A stretch of 64,000 nucleotides of DNA from Branchiibius sp. NY16-3462-2 (GCF_001594145.1 NZ_LVCF01000042.1:164516-228515); one strand, 5' to 3'; shown: positions 42,395 through 51,028, counted from the stretch's first letter. Notes: generated from the sequence alone by a model not told the origin. Numbers and translations: made by a program.

Positions 42395-43936
42395 TCAGGT
42401 GACGTTGAGATGGCGACTCGCCCTCGCGGCGATCGCACAGAGCGCCGCCGTCAAAGTCAGCATGACTACCGTTGCGAGCGGATGGTGGTCGCCGTCGGGC
42501 AGCTGCGGAACCATCGCGAACGGCGAGATTCGGAGTGCAGCCGCGGGCACCACGGAGAATTCGACCGCTAGTTCCAGGAGCTCGTACCCGGCGATGAGTG
42601 CGTAGCTGACCAGGGCGGCCGCCCGCGGCGCGGTCGCCAGGAGAAGGGTTGTCACGGCGATCAGCACCCACGCCGCGGGCGTTCGCGCGACGCTCGCGAC
42701 CACTAACTGCCACGGGCCGTATCGACCGGCGGGCAGCTGGCCGACGGCGATCCCGGCGCCGATGGCCAGGAGGAGCACAGTGCTCGCGACACCACCGGCT
42801 GCGGGATAGGACAGCAGCCAGCGGGCTCGCGACACCGGTCGGGCGAGGAGGTGTTCGGCGCGACCCGACGTCACCTCATCGCGCAGGCGTAGGGCGATCT
42901 GGACCCCCAGCAGGGCCGCCGCCAGCGGGGCGAGATACAGCGTCATCGCCAGCAGGCCCGAGCCGCCCGAGCCGAGCTCGAGATGGGCTTGATCATCGAC
43001 CGTCGATGCCAGGGCTCCGATGAGAACCCCCAGGGCAGCGCCCGTCACGGACCAGCCCAGGGTCGCGGCGCGGGTGGTCTGCCACCCGAGGGACACGGGC
43101 CCGCGCAGGTGCGGATCGGCGTACGTCGGGCCTGATCGATCACCGACCAGAGCGGCGCCGAGGTCGCGGCGTGCGCTGATCGCCAGCGCGCAGCCGGCCA
43201 GCGTCCCGGTCAGGGCGAGGACGGGAAGGAACATGACGGGGTTCCTGGCGGCGAAGGGTTGAACGGCGGTGATCCAGCCGAACGGGGAGATCCACGCGCC
43301 CCGCCCACCGAGCACGTCACCGGCTCCGCGGACGCAGAAGAACGCGGCGGTCGCGCCGATGGAGCACGCCGTGGCCCCGCGGGGGCTACGGACCAGTTGT
43401 GCGGCCAGAGCGCTGACTGCCGCTGACACGAGTCCGAACGACGCGACCTGGGCTCCTGTGAGAAGGGATCCGATCCTGTCCCCACCCACGCCCGCCATGC
43501 CGGTCGCCGTGACCAGGCCCGCCCCGAGCGACCCGGTGCCGGCGACGGTGAGCGCACTGACCAACGGCGCGGCGCGCCCTGCGCCCGGAGCCAGCAATTC
43601 CCTGGTGCCGTCCTCCTCGGCCGTCCGGGTGTTGCGCACAACCGTGAGCGCGGACGCGACGCCCATCGCGAGGGATGCGACCCCGAGCAGCCGCCAGGAC
43701 GCAACGTTGCCGATGTCCGTGCCGTGGATCGGCCCGATGACGAATCGCTCGCCGCTGCTGGCGTTGACGGACCGAGCAAGCTCCGCACGACTGGTCAGTG
43801 TGGGGTAGGTCTTGGCGATGCCGGCCGCGATTCCGCTGAGCACGGCACCGGCGGTGAGGTACCACGCGCTGCTGCGGAAGCGTTCGCGGCGCACGGTGAG
43901 GTTGAGCACCGGTCGGAGAGCGGCGAGTGCAGTCAC
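42395..43936 (-). CDS. ABC-2 type exporter permease (second copy)
   Basis: 513 residues with about twelve membrane helices in two halves, related in layout to the permease at 15946-17520 (RNTRTAEEDGTRELLAPGAGRAAPL corresponds to the EEESGQLELAGSAAVGR region). The start overlaps the ATPase stop by 4 bp. The C-terminus ends ARASRHLNVT. Antibiotic or peptide exporter by family; substrate not known. Confidence 0.85.
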   Translation of the reverse strand: MTALAALRPVLNLTVRRERFRSSAWYLTAGAVLSGIAAGIAKTYPTLTSRAELARSVNASSGERFVIGPIHGTDIGNVASWRLLGVASLAMGVASALTVVRNTRTAEEDGTRELLAPGAGRAAPLVSALTVAGTGSLGAGLVTATGMAGVGGDRIGSLLTGAQVASFGLVSAAVSALAAQLVRSPRGATACSIGATAAFFCVRGAGDVLGGRGAWISPFGWITAVQPFAARNPVMFLPVLALTGTLAGCALAISARRDLGAALVGDRSGPTYADPHLRGPVSLGWQTTRAATLGWSVTGAALGVLIGALASTVDDQAHLELGSGGSGLLAMTLYLAPLAAALLGVQIALRLRDEVTSGRAEHLLARPVSRARWLLSYPAAGGVASTVLLLAIGAGIAVGQLPAGRYGPWQLVVASVARTPAAWVLIAVTTLLLATAPRAAALVSYALIAGYELLELAVEFSVVPAAALRISPFAMVPQLPDGDHHPLATVVMLTLTAALCAIAARASRHLNVT

Positions 43937-44862
43937 GACGAGACCTCGCTGCGGGCGCTGGCCGCCGGGTGATCGTCGCGCTGGTAGTAGTGCAGGAACA
44001 GGTCTTCGAGGGTCGGGGGAGTCACCGTCAGCGTCTCGATCCCGTAGGCCGCCAGGCTGCTCATCAGGGCGTCGAATTCGGTGGTCGTCAGCTCGACGGT
44101 CCGGCCGTCCTGGCGCACATGGCTCACGCCGTCGAGGCGCTCGATGCCGACCGGCTCCTCTCGCAACTGGGCGGACACCACGGTGGTGTCGTGCCCGCGC
44201 AACTGCGCCAAGGTCCCGGTGTCGATGACGCGCCCGGCACGGACGACGCTGACCCTGTCACACAGTTGTTCGGCCTCGGACAGGATGTGGCTGGACAGCA
44301 GCACCGTCGCCCCATGGTCACGGGCGTGGCGCACGCAGTCCTTGAAGACCTCCTCCATCAAGGGGTCCAGGCCGGAGGTGGGCTCGTCAAGAATCAGCAG
44401 GTCGGGCGAGGTACTGAACGCAGCGATCAGGGCGACCTTCTGGCGGTTGCCTTTCGAATAGCTGCGGGCCTTCCGGGAGGGGTCCAGGTCGAAGCGTTCG
44501 ATGAGGTCGTCGCGGTCGGAAGAGACGTCTGGTGAGGTGTCGGCGGAGACGCGGATCAGTAGATCGATGATCTCGCCACCGGTGAGATTCGGCCACAGGT
44601 TGACGTCGCCGGGAACGTAGGACCAACGTCCCCGCAGCGCTGGCCCTGCCGACCAGGGATCCTGACCGAGCACGCGCACCGATCCCCCGTCGACCTTCAA
44701 GAGGCCGAGCAGGATGCGGATCGCGGTGGACTTCCCTGCGCCGTTCGGACCCAGCAGGCCGTGCACTTCGCCGGGTCGAACGCTCAGATCCATCCCGTCA
44801 AGGGCCCGGGTCGACCCGAATGACTTCGTGACGTTGCGCATCTCAATGACCACACTTCGCAC
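43933..44862 (-). CDS. ABC exporter ATP-binding protein (second copy)
   Basis: 309 residues from GTG 44862. Walker A is GPNGAGKST; the signature is SKGNRQKVALIAAF; Walker B is LLILDEPTSGLD; the H-loop is LLSSHILSEAEQ. It is strikingly similar to the first ATPase (shared YVPGDVNLWPNLTGGEIIDLL-type stretch and DPSRKARSYSKGNRQKV). No clear ribosome-binding site precedes the GTG. It is divergent from the GbsR/MarR-type regulator across 67 bp that contain a palindrome, so expression is probably controlled by that regulator. Confidence 0.9.
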   Translation of the reverse strand: MRSVVIEMRNVTKSFGSTRALDGMDLSVRPGEVHGLLGPNGAGKSTAIRILLGLLKVDGGSVRVLGQDPWSAGPALRGRWSYVPGDVNLWPNLTGGEIIDLLIRVSADTSPDVSSDRDDLIERFDLDPSRKARSYSKGNRQKVALIAAFSTSPDLLILDEPTSGLDPLMEEVFKDCVRHARDHGATVLLSSHILSEAEQLCDRVSVVRAGRVIDTGTLAQLRGHDTTVVSAQLREEPVGIERLDGVSHVRQDGRTVELTTTEFDALMSSLAAYGIETLTVTPPTLEDLFLHYYQRDDHPAASARSEVSS

Positions 44863-44866
44863 GTTA

Positions 44867-44879
44867 CACGAAATACGTG
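44867..44879. promoter_or_regulatory. Candidate operator between ABC exporter and GbsR/MarR regulator
   Basis: CACGAAATACGTG is an inverted repeat (CACG-N5-CGTG) in the 67-bp divergent gap, close to the start of the exporter ATPase. ACGT repeats flank it. Placement fits autoregulation by the MarR/GbsR-type protein encoded on the other side. Confidence 0.4.
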
Positions 44880-44929
44880 AATTAAATGAAGGTCAGATAG
44901 GTTGGCGGTGATCGGGCGAAGGAGGGCTC

Positions 44930-45376
44930 ATGGTTGCACCCGCTCAGCGGTTTATCGACCGGTTCGCCGATGTCCTGGCGCGATCGGGTTGGCCACGGAT
45001 GTCGGCGCGCATCTTCGCCAGTCTGATGGTCTCGCCCAGCGGGTCGGCCACGGCCACCGAGCTGGCCGAACTGCTGGAGGTCGGGCCGTCGGCGATCTCC
45101 AACGGCGCCAAGATGTTGCGGACGCTGAATCTGGTCGACGTCACCCGGCGCAGTGATCGGCAGATCGTCTACGAGGTTCGGCCCGACGCGTGGATGGAGG
45201 CAGTGGCCCACCAGGACGGGGAACTTCGCGCCCTGGAGAGCATCCTCGATGACGGGGCGGCCGTCGCCGAGCGGGATGCCGCGCAGCGACTGACCGAGAC
45301 GGCCCGGTTCTTTGCCTTCCTACGCGCCGAGCTACCCGACATCGTGCGTCGATGGCGCGAGTCGGATACGGACTGA
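44930..45376 (+). CDS. GbsR/MarR-family transcriptional regulator
   Basis: 148 residues with GGAGGG five bases before the ATG. The N-terminal helix FIDRFADVLARSGWPRMSARIFASLMVS is the GbsR-type dimer helix; ATATELAELLEVGPSAISNGAKMLRTLNLV is the winged-helix DNA-binding unit, and VTRRSDRQIVYEV the wing. The C-terminal helices (LTETARFFAFLRAELPDIVRRWRES) complete the dimer. Divergent to an ABC exporter, so it is a likely repressor of that exporter and itself. Inducer unknown. Confidence 0.85.
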   Translation: MVAPAQRFIDRFADVLARSGWPRMSARIFASLMVSPSGSATATELAELLEVGPSAISNGAKMLRTLNLVDVTRRSDRQIVYEVRPDAWMEAVAHQDGELRALESILDDGAAVAERDAAQRLTETARFFAFLRAELPDIVRRWRESDTD

Positions 45377-45385
45377 CCAGTCCGG

Positions 45386-46699
45386 TTACGACCAGGGTCG
45401 GAAGCCGGCAGCGCTCGCGGACTGCTCATCCGCGAAGTAGACCTCTGCCTCCGTGTCGGCGTACGCCGCGTGGTCAGGTCCGATGAAGCGCATCGTGTCG
45501 CCGTTGCCCTTGACCCAGCCCTCTGGTCCGGATCCGTCGTCGGCCGGCATGACGCTGGTCGCACCGAACGGCCCTGGCTCGAAGCCGTCGGGTGCTGCGG
45601 CCACCGGTTCTGGTTGCTGTTCTGGCGCCGGCTCAGGTTCTGGTGCCGGCTCGGGTTCTGGTGCCGGCTCAGGTTCTGGTGCCGGCTCGGGTTCGGGTGT
45701 GGCCGCGGCCGCCGGTGCGTCGTCGAGCGGCGGCGGTGGAGTGGCCCAGTCGTCGCCGCCTGAGGTTGCGGCTGGCGCTGGTGCCGGTTCGGGCTCAGGT
45801 TCTGGTGCCGGCTCGGGTTCGGGTTCGGGTGTGGCCGTGGCTGCCGGTGCGTCGTCGAGCGGCGGGGGTGGGGTGCCCCAGTCGTCGCCACCTGAGGCTG
45901 CGGCCGGCGCGGGTGCTTGTTCAGGCTCGGGCGTCGCCGGTGCGTCGTCCAACGACGGTGGGGGTGCGTCCCAGTCATCGCCGCTGCTGGCGGCGGGTGC
46001 TGCCGCTGCTGGCGTGGAGTCAACGGGTGGCGGGGGTGCGTCCCAGTCGTCTCCGCTGCTGGCGGCGGGTGCTGCCGCTGCTGGCGTGGAGTCAACGGGC
46101 GGTGGGGGTGCGTCCCAGTCGTCTCCGCTGTTGGCGGCGGGTGCTGCCGCTGCTGGCGTGGAGTCGACCGGTGGTGGGGGTGCGTCCCAGTCGTCTCCGC
46201 TGCTGGCGGCGGGTGCTGCCGCTGCTGGCGTGGAGTCGACCGCTGGTGGCGGAGCATCCCAGTCATCGCTCGCCGCGGGGACAGGTGCCGGTTCGGCGTC
46301 CCAGTCATCACTCGCGGCGGCTGCAGGAGCAGCGTCAACAGCGGGCGGTTCGGCATCCCAGTCGTCGGCTGCGGGAGCAGGAGCAGGTTCGGCATCCCAG
46401 TCATCGGTTGCCGGCGGAGCCGACTCAGTCTGAGCGACAGCAGCTGCCGCGGCAGCAGGTTTCTCCACCTCGGCCTTCGGTTCGGCAGTCTGCGACTTCT
46501 GTGTCGGCGCAGCGGGCTCGACCTCGGTGGCGGCGACCTCTTCGACAGCGGCAGGTGCTTCTTCGACACCGATCTTGTTCTCGGCATCGACCCCGTGGAT
46601 TCCGACAGATCCGCCCTTTCCCTTCTTCGGATCGCGCATGAGGGCATAGAGCACGAGGGCGAGCACCACGATGATGAGCGCGAGGACGATCCACTTCAC
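45386..46699 (-). CDS. Membrane-anchored repeat protein with C-terminal sunset-like domain
   Basis: 437 residues from GTG 46699, which has AGAAGG upstream; a GTG three codons earlier at 46708 is possible. An N-terminal membrane helix (WIVLALIIVVLALVLYALM) is followed by a short basic segment. The long middle is disordered and repetitive: at least four near-identical 24-residue units of DDWDAPPPPVDSTPAAAAPA type, more diverged DDWDAEP units, and a PEPEPAPEPEP tract. The last ~45 residues (GWVKGNGDTMRFIGPDHAAY, then AEVYFADEQSASAAGFRPW) match the sunset domain found at the end of some actinobacterial ribosomal and envelope proteins. Function unknown; could be a scaffold reaching out from the membrane. 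Confidence 0.75.
   Translation of the reverse strand: MKWIVLALIIVVLALVLYALMRDPKKGKGGSVGIHGVDAENKIGVEEAPAAVEEVAATEVEPAAPTQKSQTAEPKAEVEKPAAAAAAVAQTESAPPATDDWDAEPAPAPAADDWDAEPPAVDAAPAAAASDDWDAEPAPVPAASDDWDAPPPAVDSTPAAAAPAASSGDDWDAPPPPVDSTPAAAAPAANSGDDWDAPPPPVDSTPAAAAPAASSGDDWDAPPPPVDSTPAAAAPAASSGDDWDAPPPSLDDAPATPEPEQAPAPAAASGGDDWGTPPPPLDDAPAATATPEPEPEPAPEPEPEPAPAPAATSGGDDWATPPPPLDDAPAAAATPEPEPAPEPEPAPEPEPAPEPEPAPEQQPEPVAAAPDGFEPGPFGATSVMPADDGSGPEGWVKGNGDTMRFIGPDHAAYADTEAEVYFADEQSASAAGFRPWS
45968..46255. repeat. 72-bp tandem repeat (minisatellite), four near-identical copies
   Basis: Units begin at about 45968, 46040, 46112 and 46184, each 72 bp, differing at only a few bases (for example GTCATCG versus GTCGTCT near the start, and the ACGGGTGG/ACGGGCGG/ACCGGTGG region). 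They encode the 24-residue Trp-Asp/Pro/Ala repeat of the surrounding gene in frame. Copies outside this block are more diverged. Such arrays change copy number by slippage or recombination. Confidence 0.88.
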
Positions 46700-46917
46700 G
46701 AGAGTCACCTTCTACTGCGGCCAGATCTGCTCGTCACCCTAGTAGGAGACAATCGTTGCGTACTACGCAGTAGCCACGAGGACGACTGGCACGCGATCGC
46801 GCAGGCACACCACGATTGGCGCGCGATTGCTGGTAATCACGGGCGATCACGGCAATCCCGTACCGATGGCGAGCGACTGCAGCAATCCTGCGCCAGGCGT
46901 GAGGGAGTAACCGCAGG

Positions 46918-47151
46918 TCAGCGATGCGCCCACCAGTCGGCGGCGACGGCGGCCACTCCGCCGAGCAGCGCACCCAACGAGCCGAAGACGACTGACAGAT
47001 AGCCGATCGCTGACCAGTCCGTGTAGTTGCCGCTGTCCCCAGAAGCACCGATGATCGCGCCGAGGATGATCCCGATCACGGCCCCGGTCACCAGGAACGC
47101 GACGATGTTCGGGCTCCGATAGACCTTGCGACGCTCGGGTGGGGTGTTCAC
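46918..47151 (-). CDS. Small membrane protein
   Basis: 77 residues from GTG 47151 (NTPPERRKVYRSPN). Two transmembrane helices: IVAFLVTGAVIGIILGAIIGA, then a short polar loop (SGDSGNYTDWS), then IGYLSVVFGSLGALLGGVAAVAADWW. Such proteins are conserved next to purF in several actinobacteria; function unknown. It is divergent from purF with 119 bp between. The roughly 220-bp gap before the sunset-domain gene has several short GATTGC/GCAATC copies but no convincing gene. Confidence 0.65.
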   Translation of the reverse strand: MNTPPERRKVYRSPNIVAFLVTGAVIGIILGAIIGASGDSGNYTDWSAIGYLSVVFGSLGALLGGVAAVAADWWAHR

Positions 47152-47270
47152 CCGACCCACGGTAGGCGAGCGTGCGTGAGGCAACCAATCGGCGTACGTC
47201 GATCGGGCACCTGACCGACATCACGTGCTGGACGGCGCGAACCACCCCGGAAACGTGAGAAAATAGGGCA

Positions 47271-48845
47271 GTGGCGCGTGGTGACGGCAAACTGACGCAC
47301 GATCTGATCCCCGGCGAGAAGGGTCCGCAGGATGCCTGCGGGGTCTTCGGAGTCTGGGCCCCTGGCGAGGATGTCGCCAAACTGACCTACTTCGGGCTCT
47401 ATGCCCTGCAGCATCGCGGCCAGGAGTCGGCGGGCATTGCGACCAGCGACGGGCACAGCATCCTGGTCTACAAGGACATGGGTCTGGTCTCGCAGGTCTT
47501 CGACGAGTCGGCGCTCGGTTCGATGAAGGGCCACCTGGCCATCGGGCACACCCGTTATTCGACAACCGGCGGCAGCACCTGGGAGAACGCCCAGCCCACC
47601 CTCGGGGGCTCCGACCAGGGCACGGTCGCGTTGGCGCACAACGGCAACCTGATCAACACGGTCGAACTACGCGAGATGGTCGATGAGTTGCACATCGGCC
47701 GGGAGATCCGCGGTGAACTTGCCCGCGGCAACACTTCGGACACCGCACTGGTGACCACGCTGCTGGCCGCCGACCCTGATCGCAGTCTGGAAGACGCCGC
47801 GATGGAGTTGCTGCCGAAGCTGCGCGGCGCCTTCTGCTTCGTTTTCATGAACGAGCGCACCCTTTACGCCGCCCGTGACGCGTACGGCGTGCGTCCCCTC
47901 GCGCTGGGCCGGCTCGAGCGGGGTTGGGTGGTCGCCTCTGAGACCGCTGCCCTGCAGACCATCGGTGCCAGCGTTATCCGGGAGGTCGAGCCGGGTGAGC
48001 TGATCGCCATCGACGAGAACGGTCTGCGCAGCCACAAGTTTGCGCAGCCGACCCCGAAGGGTTGTGTCTTCGAATACGTCTATCTCGCAAGGCCGGACGC
48101 CGTGATCCGCGGACGAGTTGTCCACGAGGCGCGGGTCGAAATGGGCCGCGAGCTGGCACGCGAGCACCCGGTCGACGCGGACCTGGTGATCGGCGTACCC
48201 GAGTCCGGTGTGCCAGCCGCGACGGGTTACGCGCAGGAGTCCGGCATCCCGTTCGGGCAGGGTTTCGTCAAGAATGCCTACGTCGGACGCACCTTCATCC
48301 AGCCGTCGCAGACGCTCCGCCAGTTGGGCATCCGGCTGAAGCTGAACCCGCTTGAACACACGATTCGCGGCAAGCGGGTCGTCGTGATCGACGACTCGAT
48401 CGTGCGCGGCAACACCCAACGCGCCCAGGTGCGGATGTTGCGCGAGGCCGGCGCACTGGAAGTGCACGTGCGCATCTCCTCACCCCCGGTGCGGTGGCCG
48501 TGTTTCTACGGCATCGACTTCGCAACTCGAGCGGAGTTGATCGCGAACGGCCTTGGGGTAGAAGAGATCCGGGCTTCGATCGGCGCAGACTCGTTGGGCT
48601 ACATCTCCGAGGAGGGGATGATCGCCGCCACCGAGCAGCCGGCCAGTCAGCTGTGCTCGGCGTGCTTCACCGGTGAGTACCCGATCACGCTGCCCGAGGA
48701 CGGATTGATCGGCAAGCACGTCCTGGAGACGCTGCCGATCGAGGTCCGCACCGGGCACGACCAGTCCATCGATTACACGGTCGACGCGGACGGTGTGGGC
48801 TTGGGCGTCAGTGGCGGTGGCGAAGGCGCCCTCCTGCACCCCTAA
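47271..48845 (+). CDS. purF: Amidophosphoribosyltransferase
   Basis: 524 residues from GTG 47271. First committed step of purine synthesis: PRPP plus glutamine to phosphoribosylamine. An N-terminal propeptide of 22 residues precedes the nucleophile C23 (ACGVFGVW), as in the Fe-S-containing, self-processing B. subtilis class; LYALQHRGQESAGIATSDG follows. The PRPP loop is VVVIDDSIVRGNTQRAQ. C-terminal Cys of the 4Fe-4S site are present (SSPPVRWPCFYGIDF and SQLCSACFTGEYP). purM follows 11 bp later in the same operon. Confidence 0.97.
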   Translation: MARGDGKLTHDLIPGEKGPQDACGVFGVWAPGEDVAKLTYFGLYALQHRGQESAGIATSDGHSILVYKDMGLVSQVFDESALGSMKGHLAIGHTRYSTTGGSTWENAQPTLGGSDQGTVALAHNGNLINTVELREMVDELHIGREIRGELARGNTSDTALVTTLLAADPDRSLEDAAMELLPKLRGAFCFVFMNERTLYAARDAYGVRPLALGRLERGWVVASETAALQTIGASVIREVEPGELIAIDENGLRSHKFAQPTPKGCVFEYVYLARPDAVIRGRVVHEARVEMGRELAREHPVDADLVIGVPESGVPAATGYAQESGIPFGQGFVKNAYVGRTFIQPSQTLRQLGIRLKLNPLEHTIRGKRVVVIDDSIVRGNTQRAQVRMLREAGALEVHVRISSPPVRWPCFYGIDFATRAELIANGLGVEEIRASIGADSLGYISEEGMIAATEQPASQLCSACFTGEYPITLPEDGLIGKHVLETLPIEVRTGHDQSIDYTVDADGVGLGVSGGGEGALLHP

Positions 48846-48856
48846 CCTGATCTGTC

Positions 48857-49966
48857 ATGAGCGATACCCCGATCACGTACGCCGAGGCGGGCGTCGACGT
48901 CCACGCCGGTGACAAGGCCGTCGAGTTGATGAAGGCCTCCATCCGCACGGCGCAACGGCCCGAGGTGCTGGGCGGACTGGGTGGATTCGCTGGGCTCTTC
49001 GACGCCTCGGCGATCGCCCGGATGGCGCACCCGATCCTGGCCACCTCCACCGACGGAGTCGGCACCAAGGTCGCCATTGCCCAGGCCATCGACAAGCACG
49101 ACACCATCGGCTTCGACCTGGTCGGCATGGTGGTCGACGACATCGTGGTGTGCGGCGCGGAACCGCTCTTCATGACCGACTACATCGCGACCGGCAAGGT
49201 CGTCCCGGAGCGGATCGCGGCCATTGTGTCCGGGATCGCGGCCGCGTGCGCGCAGGCGAATGTGGCGCTGATCGGCGGTGAAACTGCTGAACACCCCGGC
49301 TTGTTGGAGCCCGACGAGTACGACGTGGCCGGCGCTGCGACCGGCGTCGTCGAGCGCGCAGACCTGTTGACGCCCGATCGCGTCCAGGTCGGTGACGTGG
49401 TCCTGGGTCTTGCCTCGTCCGGCCTGCACTCCAACGGCTTCTCGCTGGTACGCCGAGTGGTCGCCTCCCAGGGTTGGGGCTGGGACACCGAGGTGGCCGA
49501 GCTGGGGACTCTGGGAACAGCCCTGCTGACCCCCACGAAGGTATATGCCGCCGACCTGCTGACGCTGATCCGCACCGACGGCACCGACATCCACGCGTTG
49601 TCGCACATCACCGGCGGTGGCCTCGCCGCCAACATCGCCCGGGTGCTTCCGCAGGGTGTCACCGCAGTGGTTGACCGCAGCACGTGGGCGCCACCAGCAG
49701 TGTTCACCGTGATCGGTCAGGCCGGTCGGGTGCCGCAACTGGACTTGGAGGGCACGCTCAACATGGGCGTGGGCTTCACCGCCGTCTTGCCGGAGGCACA
49801 CGCGCAGGCCGCGATCGACGTACTGCGATCACTGGGAATCGACGCCTGGCCGATGGGCCGGATCGTCTCCGACGAACAGGTCGACGAGCTCGCGGCACCG
49901 GTCGTGCGCGGCGCCAAAGGCGTGGACGCGGGCGGCGCCCAACTCATCGGCGCCTACCGCCACTGA
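48857..49966 (+). CDS. purM: Phosphoribosylformylglycinamidine cyclo-ligase (AIR synthetase)
   Basis: 369 residues. Closes the imidazole ring from FGAM with ATP. ITYAEAGVDVHAGDKAVELMK is the N-terminal signature; STDGVGTKVAIAQ and FDLVGMVVDDIVVCGAEPLF are the conserved ATP-site strands; ALIGGETAEHPG is the substrate motif; and LASSGLHSNGFSLVR and HITGGGLAANIARVLP complete the fold. Slightly longer than the ~345-residue average at the C-terminus. Cotranscribed with purF. An unusually long hairpin follows the stop by 7 bp. Confidence 0.97.
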   Translation: MSDTPITYAEAGVDVHAGDKAVELMKASIRTAQRPEVLGGLGGFAGLFDASAIARMAHPILATSTDGVGTKVAIAQAIDKHDTIGFDLVGMVVDDIVVCGAEPLFMTDYIATGKVVPERIAAIVSGIAAACAQANVALIGGETAEHPGLLEPDEYDVAGAATGVVERADLLTPDRVQVGDVVLGLASSGLHSNGFSLVRRVVASQGWGWDTEVAELGTLGTALLTPTKVYAADLLTLIRTDGTDIHALSHITGGGLAANIARVLPQGVTAVVDRSTWAPPAVFTVIGQAGRVPQLDLEGTLNMGVGFTAVLPEAHAQAAIDVLRSLGIDAWPMGRIVSDEQVDELAAPVVRGAKGVDAGGAQLIGAYRH

Positions 49967-49973
49967 TTACCCA

Positions 49974-50036
49974 ACCTTTTTGACGTCGTCACGACGTTGG
50001 ATCGCAAGATCCGCGTCGCTACGACGTCAAAAAGGT
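49974..50036. repeat. Very long intergenic hairpin with GCAA loop
   Basis: ACCTTTTTGACGTCGT (49974-49989) pairs perfectly with 50021-50036. Inside, CGACG (49992-49996) pairs with 50014-50018 and GGATC (49999-50003) with GATCC (50008-50012), closed by a GCAA tetraloop (GNRA). Total about 26 bp. The T-run is in the left arm and the A-run in the right, opposite to an intrinsic terminator in either direction. It lies between convergent purM and the DUF3073 gene. Confidence 0.88.
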
Positions 50037-50046
50037 GGAAAAAGAA

Positions 50047-50244
50047 TCAGTGACGCGCTGCCCAGTCGGCGTAGTCGTCGTACTCATCGCCGTCGTCCTG
50101 CTCGTTGGCAGCGACGGCCTCCGGCTCGTGCGGGTTCGCATGGCGAAGCTCCCGCTCGAGTGCGTTGAGGTCGGTGTCGGGGGAGAAATACTTCAGCTCC
50201 CGTGCAACCTTGGTCTGCTTGGCTTTGGCCCGGCCGCGCCCCAT
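50047..50244 (-). CDS. DUF3073 family protein
   Basis: 65 residues: MGRGRAKAKQTKVARELKYFSPDTDLNALERELR is the family core, a basic N-terminus rich in Lys/Arg followed by an acidic tail (EQDDGDEYDDYADW). Small, hydrophilic, and conserved across actinobacteria near purM. A nucleic-acid-binding role is often supposed from the basic start but is unproven. The strongly polarised charge and the position after the long hairpin are the main points of note. Confidence 0.9.
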   Translation of the reverse strand: MGRGRAKAKQTKVARELKYFSPDTDLNALERELRHANPHEPEAVAANEQDDGDEYDDYADWAARH

Positions 50245-50425
50245 GGCGAGACCCCCTCATGTCTTGTGTGCCGGGCTGCCGGTCGTCGCAAGTGCTGAAC
50301 TGGGCAGACCAGTCAGACACGTGCGATGTCCGGGGTCCCGGGATCCTGGGCATTTGTCGTGGGGCCAACGGTACCTCAGATGCCACAGGTTTCCCGAACC
50401 GGTCGGGCGAATCAACACCGGAGTG

Positions 50426-51028
50426 TCACGCAGCCGGTTCGTCGTCTTTCAGGTGACGTCGGCCGACAGCCAGCAGCACGCCGATGGCGATCAACACGCC
50501 CAAGCCACCCAGAAAGATGAGGAACGGCGCGTTGTTGGTGCCATCGGTCGGCTTCTGCTGGGTGGGCAGACCGGGTGACGTGACCGCACCGGGCAGGCCC
50601 GCGACGGTGCCGCTGGTGGTGGTGCTGGCGCTGCTGCTCGTCGAGGTGCTCGGCGTGGTCCCGGTGAAGGAGAACTGGCCGCTGATCGGATGACCGTCTG
50701 CTGACGTGACCCGCCACGCCACGGTGTAACTCCCCGCCGGACCGGTGCGCACTTCCTGGGTGACGGTGCGGCCATCGACCTTCGGAACGCCGTTCTGCCA
50801 CTCCTGATCGCCGTTCTTCACCACGATCACCGCACCCACTGAGGCCACCGACTCGTTGAACGTCAGGGTGATCTGCTTCGGGAAGGCAACCGTGCTGCCG
50901 TCCGCGGGATTGCTCGACACGAGGCGGTCGTGGGCGCTCGCTGACGGTGCGCCCACGAACAGCGTCACGGGCAGGACCAGCAGGGCAATCAGGGCGAGCA
51001 GGCAGCGGGTCGCGGCAGTGCGAAGCAT
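50426..51028 (-). CDS. CopC-domain protein, exported and membrane-anchored
   Basis: 200 residues. Sec signal peptide (CLLALIALLVLPVTLFVGAPSASA) with the mature protein starting HDRLVSSNPADG, the N-terminal His typical of CopC Cu(II) sites. The beta-sandwich copper domain covers about 33-125, including FNESVAS and WRVTSADGHPISGQFSF with conserved His and Asp. A Ser/Thr linker (TSTSSSASTTT) and a C-terminal hydrophobic helix (APFLIFLGGLGVLIAIGVLLAVG) follow. Role: copper binding at the cell surface, possibly with a CopD partner not present in this window. Confidence 0.85.
   Translation of the reverse strand: MLRTAATRCLLALIALLVLPVTLFVGAPSASAHDRLVSSNPADGSTVAFPKQITLTFNESVASVGAVIVVKNGDQEWQNGVPKVDGRTVTQEVRTGPAGSYTVAWRVTSADGHPISGQFSFTGTTPSTSTSSSASTTTSGTVAGLPGAVTSPGLPTQQKPTDGTNNAPFLIFLGGLGVLIAIGVLLAVGRRHLKDDEPAA

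Noticed and set aside
45453..46641. Long plus-strand frames (Gly/Ser-rich and Arg-rich) opposite the repeat protein
   Set aside because: They are the complement of the 72-bp repeats and PEPEP tract. Only the minus frame has a membrane helix, a ribosome-binding site and the conserved C-terminal domain.
46709..46917. Short GATTGC/GCAATC copies between the repeat-protein gene and the small membrane protein as a replication origin or CRISPR
   Set aside because: Copies are irregular in spacing and sequence. There are no DnaA boxes of the TTGTCCACA type and no regular repeat-spacer pattern.
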